Positions 44,100 to 54,266 of a DNA stretch of 64,000 nt are shown piece by piece (position 1 is the stretch's first letter; each line of letters opens with the position of its first letter). The position numbers and the translations under genes are program-made. The DNA is taken from positions 1 to 64,000 of the forward strand of contig CBFFRQ010000075.1 in assembly GCA_965644315.1 (NCBI GenBank). The letters are read 5' to 3'. Source of the DNA: Caecitellus pseudoparvulus. Its lineage: Eukaryota; Bigyra: Bicosoecida. The notes under the pieces were generated by a model. The model searched no databases, was not told the DNA's origin, and was given only the letters and a program-made list of their open reading frames with translations.

Positions 44100-46327
44100 A
44101 CGGCTGCCACGGCGTCCTCCACATCATCCACGCTGGTCGTCGTGCGTGTCAGCACGACAGCCCGCACAGTGCAGCGCCCAGGGTCGCTCACCGCCCACTC
44201 TGCCACTGCGCACGCCGGCCGGGAGTTATCTCGAATGTACAAGCTGTCGTAGCCCTCCCACGCGTTCCACCGCCCGGTGTGATCTGTGAACACCTTGCCC
44301 TGGGGCGTGTCGCAGTACACGGGGTCCCGCACTTTACCCTGCAGCTTGCACCTGCCCAGGCGCACACGGCACTGCAGCAGGATACCCACTGAGAATGACA
44401 GGGGGCCTTCTCCTGTCTCTGGGAAGGCCGCCACGACAGGGACGCCCGCGGCCTGAGCAGCGGCTTTCAGCGCTGGCACGTCGACGTCCACGCTCGCCTT
44501 GCGGGCTGAGAAGTTGAGGGCTTTGTCCATGCGGGCAAAGTACACCCCCATGCCCTGCATCTGGCACAGGCACATGCCCTGCTGACACGTGAGCTGCATC
44601 TTGCGGCAGACGGGCCGGCGGAATCCAGCGGCGACGATGCTGGTCGCAGCAGCCACACCGCACCCGTGGTACAGAATGATCTCGTTCTCACGACCAGCAG
44701 GGCCACCTCCCAGTCCGGGATGGTCAAGGAACATGTTGGGGCTCTGTAGCATGCTCAGCACAGGCTGCTTCACGAGGACCGGTGCTTGCGTGGGTGCGGC
44801 GTCGGCGGCAGGGGCGCTGCACACAGCTGTCTCGGAGACGCAAGCCCACTGCGGCGGGTCAGTCGAGGGCGGCTGCGGCAGGTCCCCGCACGTGTACCGA
44901 ATGCAGCCTAAGCGTGCCAGTGCGTCCAGGTCCACCAAGAACACCTGCACGGCGCTGATGCCAGAGGTGCGTGCCGCCCACTGCTCCGCAGCGGCCTCAT
45001 CCACCGCCCGGAAGCCCAGAACGTCCCCCTCAAAGGCGGAGAAATGTGCCGCCCCCCCTGCTTGTGCGGCAGGGGTCCCACTGCGTGTCTTGCCGGGCAT
45101 GAGCATGGGGTCCCTGCGACCGCTTGCTGGGGCGGCTGCAGTGCCTGCAGGGGACGGACCAGCCCCCCCCGCAGTGGAGCCAGCCAAGCCCCGCATGGCC
45201 AGCACCGCCGAGCAGAAGCGCTCCAAGGTCAGCTCTTCCTTCACAGCGAACGGCGTGTCGCGCAGGGCTCGCCACGCCGTCACCTCTGGCTTGTGCTCGT
45301 CGTGGTCGGGTGCGGCTTGGGTCTTGCCGCCCAAGAGGCCGGCCTCCAGTCGCCCTTGACTGCCCACAGATGCTTTCATCAGGAAGCTGAACTGTCCCCT
45401 GAACTTTTCAGGGCGCAGCATGGCCCCAATGGTGACGTCTTCGCGCCAATCCCCTGGGGGGGAGCGGCACCACGCGGGCGGGGTGGGGCAAGCGCCGAGG
45501 GCAGGCACAGTCTCCCCCTCGCCGCCCGGCACGCCGGAAGTGTGAAGGACTCCCTTGCCCCATCGTTGCACGGTGCTCGGCGGCGCCACAGCGGATGTGA
45601 ACTTGGGGTCCAGCAGCATGGGTAGGGCAGTTCCCTGCACGGGTCCAAGTCTGCAGTGCCACGAGCGAAGTAAGAGCAGGGCAGAGCAGGGATGTCCCTG
45701 CGACCCCCAAAGAGCTCCATCTGCAAGGTGCACGACGGCACGGCCTCGCCTCGCTTCCTCGTCCAGGCGCCGGCGCCTTCGGATCCGCTCGGCGCACTGC
45801 TGGGGGGTCGGGCAAGTCGCCCAGGCAGGGGCGCCGCTGCCCAGCCTCGCCCTCCAATTGGCCATGCACTGCAAGGCGAGATCCAGCTCTTCCTGGGTGA
45901 TGGGGCTACTACTGAAGCTGGTGAGAGCGGCCTTCTTTTCCTCACGGGGCTTCAGCCGCTCACCCATGTCAGCTCGGTCTGGCCGCCCCAGCAGCATGAC
46001 ATGCAGGGTGCGGTGTGTAGTGATGGGTTGTTGCGAACCTGCCCCTGAGCTGTTTGTGGGCATTCTGTATTCTCTGCTGGTGTCTTGTCCCAGGCCCAGC
46101 ACCAGTCCTACGGCGTACACACGCGTGCCAGACTTGTTGCCGACGCAAACGCGCACGAAACTCCCTGCTGCGTACACCTTCAGCAAAGGATGCTGCGCCC
46201 AGAGACTCAGCATCAACGGGTTCAACTGCAGCATTTGCACATCCCGAAGGGTCAGGGTGCCTGGTGCAGTCTCCACCTCAGTCCCGTCTTCTTCAGTTCT
46301 GCGTCGCTTCACGTCGCGGGAAGCCAT
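44093..46327 (-). CDS. Plus3 domain fused to a PARP-like ADP-ribosyltransferase domain
   Basis: The first ATG of the frame is at 46327 (MASRDVKRRRTEEDG), giving 744 residues without an intron. The N-terminal ~25-130 residues resemble a Plus3 domain (as in Rtf1): LLKVYAAGSFVRVCVGNKSG, then VYAVGLVLGLGQDTSREYRM. Plus3 domains bind single-stranded nucleic acid or phosphorylated Spt5. The C-terminal ~200 residues carry a PARP-type signature: ILYHGCGVAAATSIVAAGF (His ~554), GMGVYFARMDKALNFSA (Tyr ~596), ILLQCRVRLGRCKL, GYDSLYIRD, and AVAEWAVSDPGRC with a Glu (~710) where PARPs hold the catalytic Glu. The H-Y-E triad suggests activity. The basic start KRRR may be a nuclear signal. Boundaries are by eye. 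Confidence 0.68.
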   Translation of the reverse strand: MASRDVKRRRTEEDGTEVETAPGTLTLRDVQMLQLNPLMLSLWAQHPLLKVYAAGSFVRVCVGNKSGTRVYAVGLVLGLGQDTSREYRMPTNSSGAGSQQPITTHRTLHVMLLGRPDRADMGERLKPREEKKAALTSFSSSPITQEELDLALQCMANWRARLGSGAPAWATCPTPQQCAERIRRRRRLDEEARRGRAVVHLADGALWGSQGHPCSALLLLRSWHCRLGPVQGTALPMLLDPKFTSAVAPPSTVQRWGKGVLHTSGVPGGEGETVPALGACPTPPAWCRSPPGDWREDVTIGAMLRPEKFRGQFSFLMKASVGSQGRLEAGLLGGKTQAAPDHDEHKPEVTAWRALRDTPFAVKEELTLERFCSAVLAMRGLAGSTAGGAGPSPAGTAAAPASGRRDPMLMPGKTRSGTPAAQAGGAAHFSAFEGDVLGFRAVDEAAAEQWAARTSGISAVQVFLVDLDALARLGCIRYTCGDLPQPPSTDPPQWACVSETAVCSAPAADAAPTQAPVLVKQPVLSMLQSPNMFLDHPGLGGGPAGRENEIILYHGCGVAAATSIVAAGFRRPVCRKMQLTCQQGMCLCQMQGMGVYFARMDKALNFSARKASVDVDVPALKAAAQAAGVPVVAAFPETGEGPLSFSVGILLQCRVRLGRCKLQGKVRDPVYCDTPQGKVFTDHTGRWNAWEGYDSLYIRDNSRPACAVAEWAVSDPGRCTVRAVVLTRTTTSVDDVEDAVAAVH

Positions 46328-46645
46328 CGCCGATGACTTTGGCTTGAGACCTGCAGTACTTGCCCGCGATGATGCGCCTGGCACCGCGGACACAGCACAG
46401 TGTCCCGGGAGTGTGTACTCCACACTAACGAGCAGATACTTTCGCGCGAGGGTTTTGTTTGAGCGGTGCTTTCTTGTTGCTTGAGACTGCGACGGCGCTG
46501 GCTTGGCCAACTCCCGGCAAAATCTCCAGTCCACAAGGAAAAGAGGCCGTGCATTCTACCACTCAGGGCGCCTTCATCGTAGTGCCCTCACCCACACGTG
46601 GTCAGGTTCCTTCACGTGGGCTTCCCAGGCTCACTGTTACCAGCC
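46328..46645. other. Divergent promoter interval, Plus3-ART / TIP41
   Basis: This 318-bp region includes the GC-rich motif TTTCGCGCGAGGG (around 46439), reminiscent of E2F-type TTTCGCGC sites. No gene seen. Confidence 0.4.
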
Positions 46646-47636
46646 ATGGCTTCAGACGGCAGCAGTCCCGCTGCCCCCAGCAGCATGTCAGCAAAGGAAG
46701 CTGCACCCTGGGAGGCTGTGCGTGGAATTCAAGACGGGATCAACGCGGTGTACGGCGCGTGGGAAATCAAGACGAGGAGGGGCCCCATCGCCGACAAGCC
46801 CCGCATGGAGAAGTGCGTTTCGCGAGGGTTTCGACTGCTTGCTGCTAGTACACACGTGCACCCACGCGCTTTCCAGGCTGACTGCGGACCTGGGATTCGA
46901 TCCTCCCGAGATGGTCTTCACCAGCAGTTTCCTGAGCCTGGAGAACAAGTCAACTGGCTTGACTCTGCGACTGTCTGCCGCCGACGCCCTGGCGCAGGTG
47001 CTGCCAGCAGGTGAGCGGCCTGTGCAGGTGGCAGCCGCTAAACACTGGCAGTCTGCAAACACAACCGTTGTTGAGACCGCTCTCCGGACTGAGGAAGATT
47101 CTGGCACGGGCCCGTCGCACGATTGGACCTTCACTACCGGGTACAGAGGCACCCTTGGAGTGGAGAGCAGCCAGGCAGCCTCAGGCTCACGCCTGGACGT
47201 TGCTGAGAGTGCCGATGGCATTGATTACGCCCTACTGAGCGACAAGCACGTGCCCATTGAGCACTATGACGATGTGGACCTGTTCGAAAGCGAGCTGGAC
47301 GACAACGGGCAGAGCAGGTTCCACGTGAAAGTCAGGTGCATGCCAGACCGCACGTACATCCTGGCCAGGTTCTGGCTGCGTGTGGACAAGGTGCTGCTGC
47401 GCGCCCACGAGACCCGCATTTGGTGTGAGCACTCCCGAGACGAGCTTGTGCGGGAGTACTGCGAGAAGGAAGCTGCATGGTCCCAGCTCAAAGCGGAAGG
47501 GCACATCTCGATGCGGGACACGACCCTGGCCAAGAAGCCTGACATGGCAAGCCCCCTGTTAACCAAGTCACTCACTGTCAAAGAGCGGATCAGCGTCAAG
47601 CCAACAGGCTGTCCATCGGCTGCTGCGCCTGAGTAG
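46646..47636 (+). CDS. TIPRL: TIP41/TIPRL-like PP2A regulator
   Basis: Two exons, 46646-46812 and 46877-47636 (phase 2), give 308 residues. The family hallmarks are in order: GAWEIKTRRGPI near the N-terminus, LGFDPPEMVFTSSFLSLEN, HDWTFTTGYRGTLG, then IEHYDDVDLFESELDDNG and DRTYILARFWLRVDKVLLR. TIP41 proteins bind PP2A-family catalytic subunits and Tap42/alpha4 and modulate TOR-linked phosphatase activity in the cytoplasm. Length is close to human TIPRL (272) with a modest C-terminal tail. It diverges from the Plus3-ART gene across 318 bp. Confidence 0.93.
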
Positions 47637-47704
47637 AGGCTGGGAAGGTACGCGGTCCCTCAGTCCATCGGCTCACGGCCGGTCAATTGCATGGCACACA
47701 AATC

Positions 47705-47713
47705 CAATTCAAT
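47705..47713 (+). promoter_or_regulatory. Partial 3'-end element CAATTCAAT after TIP41
   Basis: The first nine bases of the 14-bp element recur 69 bp after the TIP41 stop. Confidence 0.3.
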
Positions 47714-47800
47714 GGAGAACGAAGAGAACATGTGGGGATTAGTATTTTCCACCACCTGCCACAGGTGCGCATTCTAAGCTGGTCTTGTTGCCGAGCAGCG

Positions 47801-47811
47801 TGCGGAAATCG
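47801..47811 (+). promoter_or_regulatory. TGCGGAAATCG element before RBM-like gene
   Basis: Exact copy, ending 7 bp before the ATG at 47819. Confidence 0.5.
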
Positions 47812-47818
47812 GTGTCGC

Positions 47819-49343
47819 ATGGACGAATTTGGGCGGGCCTTGCCACCCGGCCAGCACGCTCACCGGCGGGAGCGGAGCCCTCCTCCACGCCCACGCACAT
47901 ATTCTGCAGGTGCTGAACACGTCACACCCGGGGGATCTCAGGCCCGGTGGCAGCACAGCGCGCCGCAAAGTAGCGGCACAGACAGACACACGCGAGACCA
48001 CCACCGACGGTATGAAGATGAAGGTGGGTGGCGGCACTCACGAGAAGACCGCTCAGAGCAGCACAGAGGGGGCAGTGGGGTGCGACAATCTGACTCTCGA
48101 TACCAGGAGGGCAATGTGTCCAGGCGCCGCGGCGGATATGATGCTGGCGAGCGTGGGTGGGAAGGCGGCCCACGGCAGCGAGGGGACGGCGAGCGTGGGT
48201 GGGAAGGTGGCCCACGGCAGCGAGGGGACGGCGAGCGTGGGTGGGAAGGCGGCCCACGGCAGCGAGGGGACGGCGAGCGTGGGTGGGAGGGCGGCCCACG
48301 GCAGCGAGGGGACGGCGAGCGTGGGTGGGAGGGCGGCCCACGGCAGCGAGGGGACGGCGAGCGTGGGTGGGAAGGTGGGCGTCGATGGTCCAGAGAGAAG
48401 GGCCGGGAGTTCAGGGAAGATGAAGAGGAAGCCTTGCCCAGTGCCCGCCACTCTGGCGTGGTGTCCAGCGTGCTGCGCCAGGGGTGTCTGCAAGACGGCG
48501 TGTGCCACGCAGACGTGCATGCAGTGTGGCGGGGCGTGCCTGGGTTCCGCGTGGCCACACTGCACGAGGGCTCAGGGCCCAGCATGCCCCCCTTCGCTGT
48601 CTTGTCATTCTCAGATGCCGACATGGCCATGCGTGCCTTGAGTGCAGCTTTGCAGCCGGGCTCGCAGTTGCACGAGGCAGCGAGGCGGCTGCAGGTGCCT
48701 GGCAACCGGGCCCTGCGCATTACACCACACAAGCCCGAGGACGGTGACGCGCCTGCTGCGAAGACTAGCGTTGGGCGGGCCAACTCCGTCCCAGCCAAGT
48801 TCGACCCACAGGCCCAGGCGCCGTACGTCTTTGACAGCACCACTGGCATGTTTTGGGATGGCCAGCGGGGGTGGTTCGCCTGTCCCAGGGGGCGCACCGT
48901 GTACTACTTGCACCACGCCAGCCAGCAACTGTGCACCTTTAACGGCATCGATTTTGTGCCCTTCACCCCCCCTCCCCCGTCAGAGCAACCGCCCGCGGTG
49001 GTGCTGCAAGCTGGCACGCCAGGGTCAGACGCTCTGCCTCTCGCAGATCCTACAGGTACCCAGCGGGAGCTGAGGTGCAAAGGCTCGGGCTTCATCGTCC
49101 AGCGCAAGCGTGGGGTGCTCCTGTGTGCAGTAAGTATGCTGCCTGCTTTTGCGTGAGATGGAGGGCGCACACTGCATTCCTTTCTCCCACGCTTCGCAGC
49201 TGTGCAGGCGGCGCTTCAGACGCGCGGATACCCTGAAGGACCACCTCTTGACCTCCCCGCTGCACGCTGCGAATGTCAAACTTGTGAAGAACTTTGCCAT
49301 CAAGGCAGGGGAGGCGGGAGCAGCGCCTTCGGGCGGCGTGTAG
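47819..49343 (+). CDS. RBM5/RBM10-like RNA-binding protein with OCRE and C2H2 finger
   Basis: Two exons, 47819-49129 and 49200-49343 (phase 0), give 484 residues. The N-terminus is Arg/Ser/Gly-rich and includes about five and a half copies of a 14-residue GERGWEGGPRQRGD unit (48147-48385). An RRM-like stretch follows (FAVLSFSDADMAMRALSAAL), then an OCRE-like aromatic repeat (YVFDSTTGMFWDGQRGWFAC ... VYYLHHASQQLCTF). The splice joins LLCA to LCRRRFRRADTLKDHL, creating a C2H2 finger (CALC ... H ... H) with the jaz/U1-like spacing seen in RBM5/6/10. These proteins act in alternative splicing within early spliceosomal complexes. The C-terminal G-patch of RBM5/10 is absent. TGCGGAAATCG lies 7 bp upstream of the ATG. 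Confidence 0.72.
48147..48385 (+). repeat. 42-bp coding tandem repeat in the RBM-like gene
   Basis: Units beginning GCGAGCGTGGGTGGGA recur every 42 bp from about 48147 through 48358 (five full copies plus a partial). In frame they encode GERGWEGGPRQRGD, an RGG-like RNA-binding repeat. Bases differ mainly at the AAGG/AGGG position. Confidence 0.93.
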
Positions 49344-49557
49344 CAGGTCTCGCAACGCAGCGTTCCCTGAACCGGGCTGGGGAAGGGGGGCACAGAAGCC
49401 ACAGAGTGGGGATACAGCACACAAAGTATGTGCATCAATGGGCCACTTCACAAATACCATCACTGTTTCCTGCCCCCACCGCGTCTTGCCAAACGCCGCA
49501 CCACACTGCACACCAGCCTTTGACGTCAGAGCTCCCCACGTGTCACCCACCATCACC

Positions 49558-50259
49558 ATGGCTGCCGAGTCGGAAGTTGAGATCATGTCCACGACCATGA
49601 GCACCGGGCAGAAGCGGTTCTACTTCAACCTGAAGCAGAATGCCCGCGGGCGATTTCTGAAGGTGAGCCAGTTGCGGCAGTGCACCTGACTGATCTGACC
49701 GTGTGCCGAGCACGGCTCTGCCTCAACGCACTGCACAGGTCGCTGAAGTGGGGAGCCGGGGCCGAAGCACCATTATCATCCCTGAGAGGTGTGTGCCCTG
49801 TGTCCGCGGCTGGTTCACTGAGCCCAGCGTGCTGCGCACCAAACGCCGCAGGTGGCCGGGGCCCCACTGACCGCTCCTCCCCCCCCCCGCAGTGGCTGGG
49901 CTGAGTTCCGGGACATGCTGGACTCCTTCGTGGACGAGAGTGCGACGGAAGGCGTTGCTCTGCCCCCACGCCCCAAGCCAGTGGAGAAGGAGGAGACAGA
50001 GTCCTCTGGCCTTCAGGTGTGGGCTGAGGGACTGCCTTGGGAGACGACAGAGACGGAGCTGCTGCCCTACTTCCAGCAGCACGGCCTTGTCGAGAAGTGC
50101 ACCATCAACAGAACTCGGGACGGCCGCAGCCGTGGCACGGCCACCGTGCGTTTCACAGACGCAGAGTCTGCAGACGCCGCCATCCGGGAGCTGAACGGCA
50201 TCGAAATCGGCACAGAGAACAAGCGCAAGATGTACGTGCGGCTGGACCGATACGCGTGA
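49558..50259 (+). CDS. PUR-domain / RRM fusion nucleic-acid-binding protein
   Basis: Exons 49558-49662, 49739-49788 and 49893-50259 (phases 0 and 2) give 173 residues. The N-terminal half is one PUR repeat: KRFYFNLKQNARGRFLK, then VAEVGSRGRSTIIIPES, then GWAEFRDMLDSF, which is the Pur-alpha beta-strand/helix pattern across both splice sites. The C-terminal half is an RRM: LQVWAEGLPWETTETELLPY (RNP2), GTATVRFTDAESADAAIREL (RNP1), and KMYVRLDRYA. PUR domains bind purine-rich single-stranded DNA or RNA as dimers of repeats; with only one repeat, homodimerisation is expected. The fusion is unusual to me. Its stop is 28 bp from that of the convergent Fip1 gene. Confidence 0.82.
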
Positions 50260-50287
50260 GAGACGCAGGGTAGCAATGCATTGCCTA

Positions 50288-51202
50288 TCAGCGCCGGCGG
50301 CCGCCTTGCTCACGCTGGATGGCTTCAATTTCGGCCCGCAGGATTGCTTGCTGTGAGCAGTACTTGCGCCAGGTTGACTCTGTCAAGCCGTAGTTGAAGT
50401 AGTCAGACAAGTCAGCGCCCTGGTTGCGCCAGGGCCGTTCCTGCAGGTCCTCGTCGCAGTGTGCGAAGAGGTCCCGCTCGTTGTGCGGGGCCCGTGCATC
50501 CGCAGGCAATACGATGCCCAGGCTGGACATCCACTTGCCATCTGGCATGCGGCTGGGGCCCGGCGGCGCCGAGTGCTGCGCAGCAGCTGCCCTGCGTGCC
50601 GCCAACACGCTCTGTAAGTTGCTGGACAGCCCCGCATGGCTCCAAGCACTCGTCCGGCCGCCGTCCTGCCCCGCCAGTGCCGCTGCTGTGCGGCGCCCCA
50701 TCACCGCCATGTCGTCGTCGTCACCTTGCAAGAACACGTCGTCCGCGCGGTCAGACGAGTTGTGAGAGGAAAACACCACGCGGCGCGCCGCCAGCGTCGT
50801 CGGGTCGCCGTCCTGTGCCAGCAACACGTCGTCGCCGAGGAAGGCGAGTGTGGAGGGCGGGCGACAAGCCTCCACCTGCTGCTGCACCTTGACAGCCTCC
50901 TCATCGGCACCTGCTTCGAGGGAGGTGTCGCCCTCCTCGCCATCACCCCCCTCTTTCGTTTCCTTGCCGTCCTCCGCCTCTGCGACGGGGGCAGCGGCAG
51001 CCGCCGCCTCAGCAGCCCGCACGGCATCCCAGGCTGCGCTGGTATCGGTCAACTTCTTGGCGTAGGCCAAGCTGGAGTACCACCCTGGCACCACCGGCAG
51101 CGCAAGCTCTTCTCCTTCCCTCGGTGCCACCAGGCACTGCTCGGGCGAGATGTGGACAAGGTGGTCAGGGCGTTGAAAGTGCTGGGCCGTGCCTGCCATC
51201 AT
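50288..51202 (-). CDS. FIP1: Fip1-like pre-mRNA polyadenylation factor
   Basis: From the first ATG at 51202 the frame gives 304 residues. The defining Fip1 motif is near the C-terminus: RPWRNQGADLSDYFNYGLTE followed by STWRKYCSQQ, which binds CPSF160/CPSF30-side partners and poly(A) polymerase. Upstream are an acidic low-complexity region (GKETKEGGDGEEGDTS) and Ala/Arg-rich segments. Fip1 links the cleavage and polyadenylation specificity factor to poly(A) polymerase in the nucleus. The frame stays open to 51250 without another ATG, so a small upstream exon in 51203-51575 is possible. Confidence 0.88.
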   Translation of the reverse strand: MMAGTAQHFQRPDHLVHISPEQCLVAPREGEELALPVVPGWYSSLAYAKKLTDTSAAWDAVRAAEAAAAAAPVAEAEDGKETKEGGDGEEGDTSLEAGADEEAVKVQQQVEACRPPSTLAFLGDDVLLAQDGDPTTLAARRVVFSSHNSSDRADDVFLQGDDDDMAVMGRRTAAALAGQDGGRTSAWSHAGLSSNLQSVLAARRAAAAQHSAPPGPSRMPDGKWMSSLGIVLPADARAPHNERDLFAHCDEDLQERPWRNQGADLSDYFNYGLTESTWRKYCSQQAILRAEIEAIQREQGGRRR

Positions 51203-51575
51203 GCGGAAGTTGACTTGGCTGTGCCACGCGCCCGCACGCGCCTGCCACACCTCCTTTCCCTGGCCTGACGAATGAGGGTGGTGTGGATGTGAAGCTGGCC
51301 GGGAGTATCAGCTTCTCGCCTGCACCTTTGTTGGTGGCATGTTGAGAGTGCGCCGGGCACGGGCATTGCTTGCGCTGGCCTGCCCCCCTCGCCGACGCAG
51401 TGTGGCTCTTGGGCCAAGGAAGCCTGAGTGGAGAGAGCAGTAGTGCCAAACACGAGAGTACGACACAATCTCACCAATTTCGGTGCCTTGCCACTCCTCT
51501 TGCAGCACTGGACTCGCTGTGCAGGCCTGACCAGGCTGTCGTGGTTGCGTTTCGCAGTTGCGTTTCACACAAGCC
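51203..51575. other. Divergent promoter interval, Fip1 / EMC3
   Basis: This 373-bp region may hold a small first exon of Fip1, since that frame stays open to 51250. Just before the EMC3 ATG the sequence GCGTTTCGCAGTTGCGTTTC contains a direct repeat of TTGCGTTTC. No other gene seen. Confidence 0.4.
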
Positions 51576-52429
51576 ATGGCGCACCTGCTGTTGGACCCTC
51601 AGATCCGCGACTGGGTGCTCATCCCCCTGTGCATCATCATTACCCTGGTGCAGGTACTGAGGACGTATTTGCTGCAGTATGTCAAGTCCACAAACGCCGC
51701 TGAGGTCGAGGAGGTGGAACAGAAGTGCGTGTGTTGCAGGCCAGGTGTGGCTCGCCCAGGCTCACGGGCAGGCCTGCTTCCTTCACAGGGCCCTCGTCGC
51801 GCGAGCCCAGCGGTCCCGAGTCCTGGGTGGCTTGCTGTCTAAGAGCTCCTTCGACAACCGCAAGGTGCGTGGTGGCCGCGCGCGGCAAGCCCCCGACGCT
51901 TCACGCGGCACTCGCGCTGGCCCACCCGCAGGAATTCTTCGGGACCCACGCACTCAGTGTCAAGGCACGAGCACCATTCAAAAACCCCATGGCCTCCATG
52001 GATGGCATGAAGACCCAAGTGGCTTTCATGGCCACCAACTACGGCATGGGGTACTGGACACAGGCGTTCTTCTCTGGCTTTGTCCTGGTGCGCATGCCCT
52101 TCCCCCTCACCACTCGCTTCAAGCAGATGACGCAGAGCGACCTGGCTCTAGCCACTCTGGACACTTCCTTTGTCTCTTCCCTGTCCTGGTACATGATTGT
52201 GCTGTACGGCATCCGCACCTTGGTCATGCTGGCCATGGGCAACTCTTCCTCCGACGCCATGGACGAGGCCAAGATGATGCAGATGCAGATGGGCATGGGA
52301 GCTGGTGCCAGTCCCCAGTGGGACCCAAACTCCGCATACAAGGCGGAGCGCACCAACTACGAGTTGGCGCAGTACACGGACTTGCTGGCGGCGTCGGAGC
52401 AGGAGCTGCTGAAGCAGGTGCGAGGGTGA
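51576..52429 (+). CDS. EMC3: ER membrane protein complex subunit 3 (EMC3/TMEM111)
   Basis: Exons 51576-51724, 51789-51864 and 51932-52429 give 240 residues, close to the usual ~260. It begins with LLLDPQIRDWVLIPLCIIIT, the conserved first segment before a membrane helix, continues with RAQRSRVLGGLLSKSSFDNR, the GGxxP-like cytosolic part, and NPMASMDGMKTQVAFMATNY. Two further hydrophobic segments follow (GYWTQAFFSGFVLVRMPFPL and FVSSLSWYMIVLYGIRTLVM). EMC3 is an Oxa1-type insertase core of the ER membrane complex. The Met-rich loop (MMQMQMGMGAGA) matches family members. The start shares a 373-bp divergent interval with Fip1. Confidence 0.94.
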
Positions 52430-52574
52430 AGGGCTCCTCACACAGCCACTGCAGCAATCCAAAACCATGTGTAGCAGATGCCACACCCCAGGTTGTCGCG
52501 CTCTTGCCTGCGGTTGCACCTGCCCCTCCTCGCTTCGGCGGGAGCACGAGTTATTCAAGCCACCAGCAGCTGCC

Positions 52575-54123
52575 ATGGGCGCGGAGCTGTCCACGGATGT
52601 GAGCGCCATCCCAGAGGAGGAACGCCGAGCTGTGCTCGACATGGACATCAGCATGACAGCCATTGTGAAGCTCCTCTCAGGGCCGCAGCCTGTGAGAAAT
52701 GTCGTCGCCATCGCCGGTGAGCAGCACTTGCCTCAAGTGATGTGTCTTCAGCACCAAGTTCCGCAAGCTACCCGCTGCCGCCTGCCTCCCCACAGGCGCC
52801 GGACTGAGTTGTGCTGCAGGTATTCCAGACTTCCGGTGAGAGTGGTAGCCTGTTGTTGGCATGCCCGGGCTGCAGGCTCGCCCTGCGTCTCTACACGCCG
52901 CCGCCGCCGCCCCCCTTTGTCGCAGCACGCCTGGCACTGGGCTTTATGACAACCTTGAGAAGTACGACCTTCCATACCCCGAGGCAGTGTTTGATATTGC
53001 CTTCTTCAAGAAGCAGCCCAGGCCCTTCTTTGAGCTCGCACGGGCCATCCACCCAGGCGGCGCGAATCTAAAGCCCACTCTGGCGCACTACTTCCTGGCT
53101 CTGCTGCACCGGCGCGGGCAACTGCGCCGCATGTACACGCAGAACATCGACACGCTGGAGCGGCGGGCAGGTATGCCTCCTGACGTGTTGGTGGAGGCGC
53201 ACGGCAGCTTCGCCAGTGGCACCTGCCTGTCTTGCGGGGCCCACGCGAGTGGGGAGGAGGTGCAGGCCAGCATCTTTTGCGACGTCCACGAGGCGGTGGA
53301 CATCGTGCCGCGCTGCTCAGCATGTGGCACTGGAGTGGTGAAGCCGGACATCGTCTTCTTCGGGGAGGACCTTCCTGAGCGCTTCCACGCGCTTGCCCGG
53401 GCAGACATGCAGGCGGCTGACTTGGTGCTGGTGCTGGGCTCCAGCTTGCAAGTCATGCCCATGTCCGACCTGCACCGGCAAGCCTCTCCCACCTGCCCCC
53501 GGGTGCTCATCAACCGGGAGCCGGCAGGGGAGGAGGTGGTGGTGGATGATGCCACCCTTGAGAGCCTGTCCCCTGCCCAAGTGGCCCGCATCTTGCACGG
53601 GCACAGCCAGGGCGGCTTCCGTTTCAAGGCGGCTGACAACTACCGTGACGTGTTCTTGCAGGGGGACTGTGATGACACCGTGCGGGCACTCGCTGACGCC
53701 TGTGGGTGGCTGCCAGACCTGCTGGAACTGGAGGCAGCCGGCAACGCAGCGCTGGACGCAGCAGCCGCCGCCAAGGCGGGGAAACTGGACTCCACGCCAG
53801 CCCCCCAAGGTGCGGCATTGCCAGGCGATGCACCGGCGCCACCCAGCGAAGCTGCTGGCAGTGGACAGGACGGGGCGGCCACGCCCAGTAGCGCGCCACG
53901 TGAGCCGTACTACACGGGCCTGCTAGGTGAGGTGCAGGGCGGCGCCCGGCAGGCGGCAGAGGGCAGCGCCACTGCGCCTGCCGGCAGCGAGGCGCGGGAG
54001 GTGGAGGTGTCGGCGGCTGTGCAGGAGGTGGAGGGCATGTGGAGCCGGAGTGCGGGAGGGGCGGGGGGCATTCTGCAGGATGCCCTGGAGGCTGTGGGGG
54101 GAGATGTCGACGAAGAGCCGTGA
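52575..54123 (+). CDS. SIRT2-type (class I) NAD-dependent protein deacetylase
   Basis: Exons 52575-52716, 52796-52835 and 52926-54123 (phases 1 and 2) give 459 residues. The tiny 40-nt middle exon completes the NAD motif: VVAIAGAGLSCAAGIPDFRT followed by PGTGLYDNLEKYDLPYPEA. Then come FFKKQPRPFFELA, TQNIDTLERRAG, catalytic His in EAHGSF, two zinc knuckles (CLSC and CSAC), KPDIVFFGEDLP and VLGSSLQVMP. All core residues are present, so it should be active on acetyl-lysine. Sequence type is closest to SIRT2/SIRT3. The final ~150 residues are Ala/Gly/Pro-rich with no domain, a longer tail than SIRT2. A 47-residue acidic helix precedes the core. Confidence 0.93.
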
Positions 54124-54266
54124 AGTCCCAGCCACAGGCGCAGCACGCCGCCCCCCAGCAGCACGCAGTGCTAACCAGGCAAGACGCAGCAAATCCCATC
54201 CGCCAAGCCAGCAGCACTGTGTAGATGGCTGTGGTACGGGCAGGGGAGTGAGTGGGGGGCAGCAAC

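Noticed and set aside
45635-45741. Possible 107-nt intron in the Plus3-ART gene
   Set aside because: The acceptor-like CCCGTGCAG and donor GTGCCG would shift the frame, while the unspliced frame stays open through both domains.
46328-46534. N-terminal extension of the Plus3-ART protein
   Set aside because: It needs a GTG start and contains no ATG; the first ATG at 46327 is followed by a plausible nuclear-type start.
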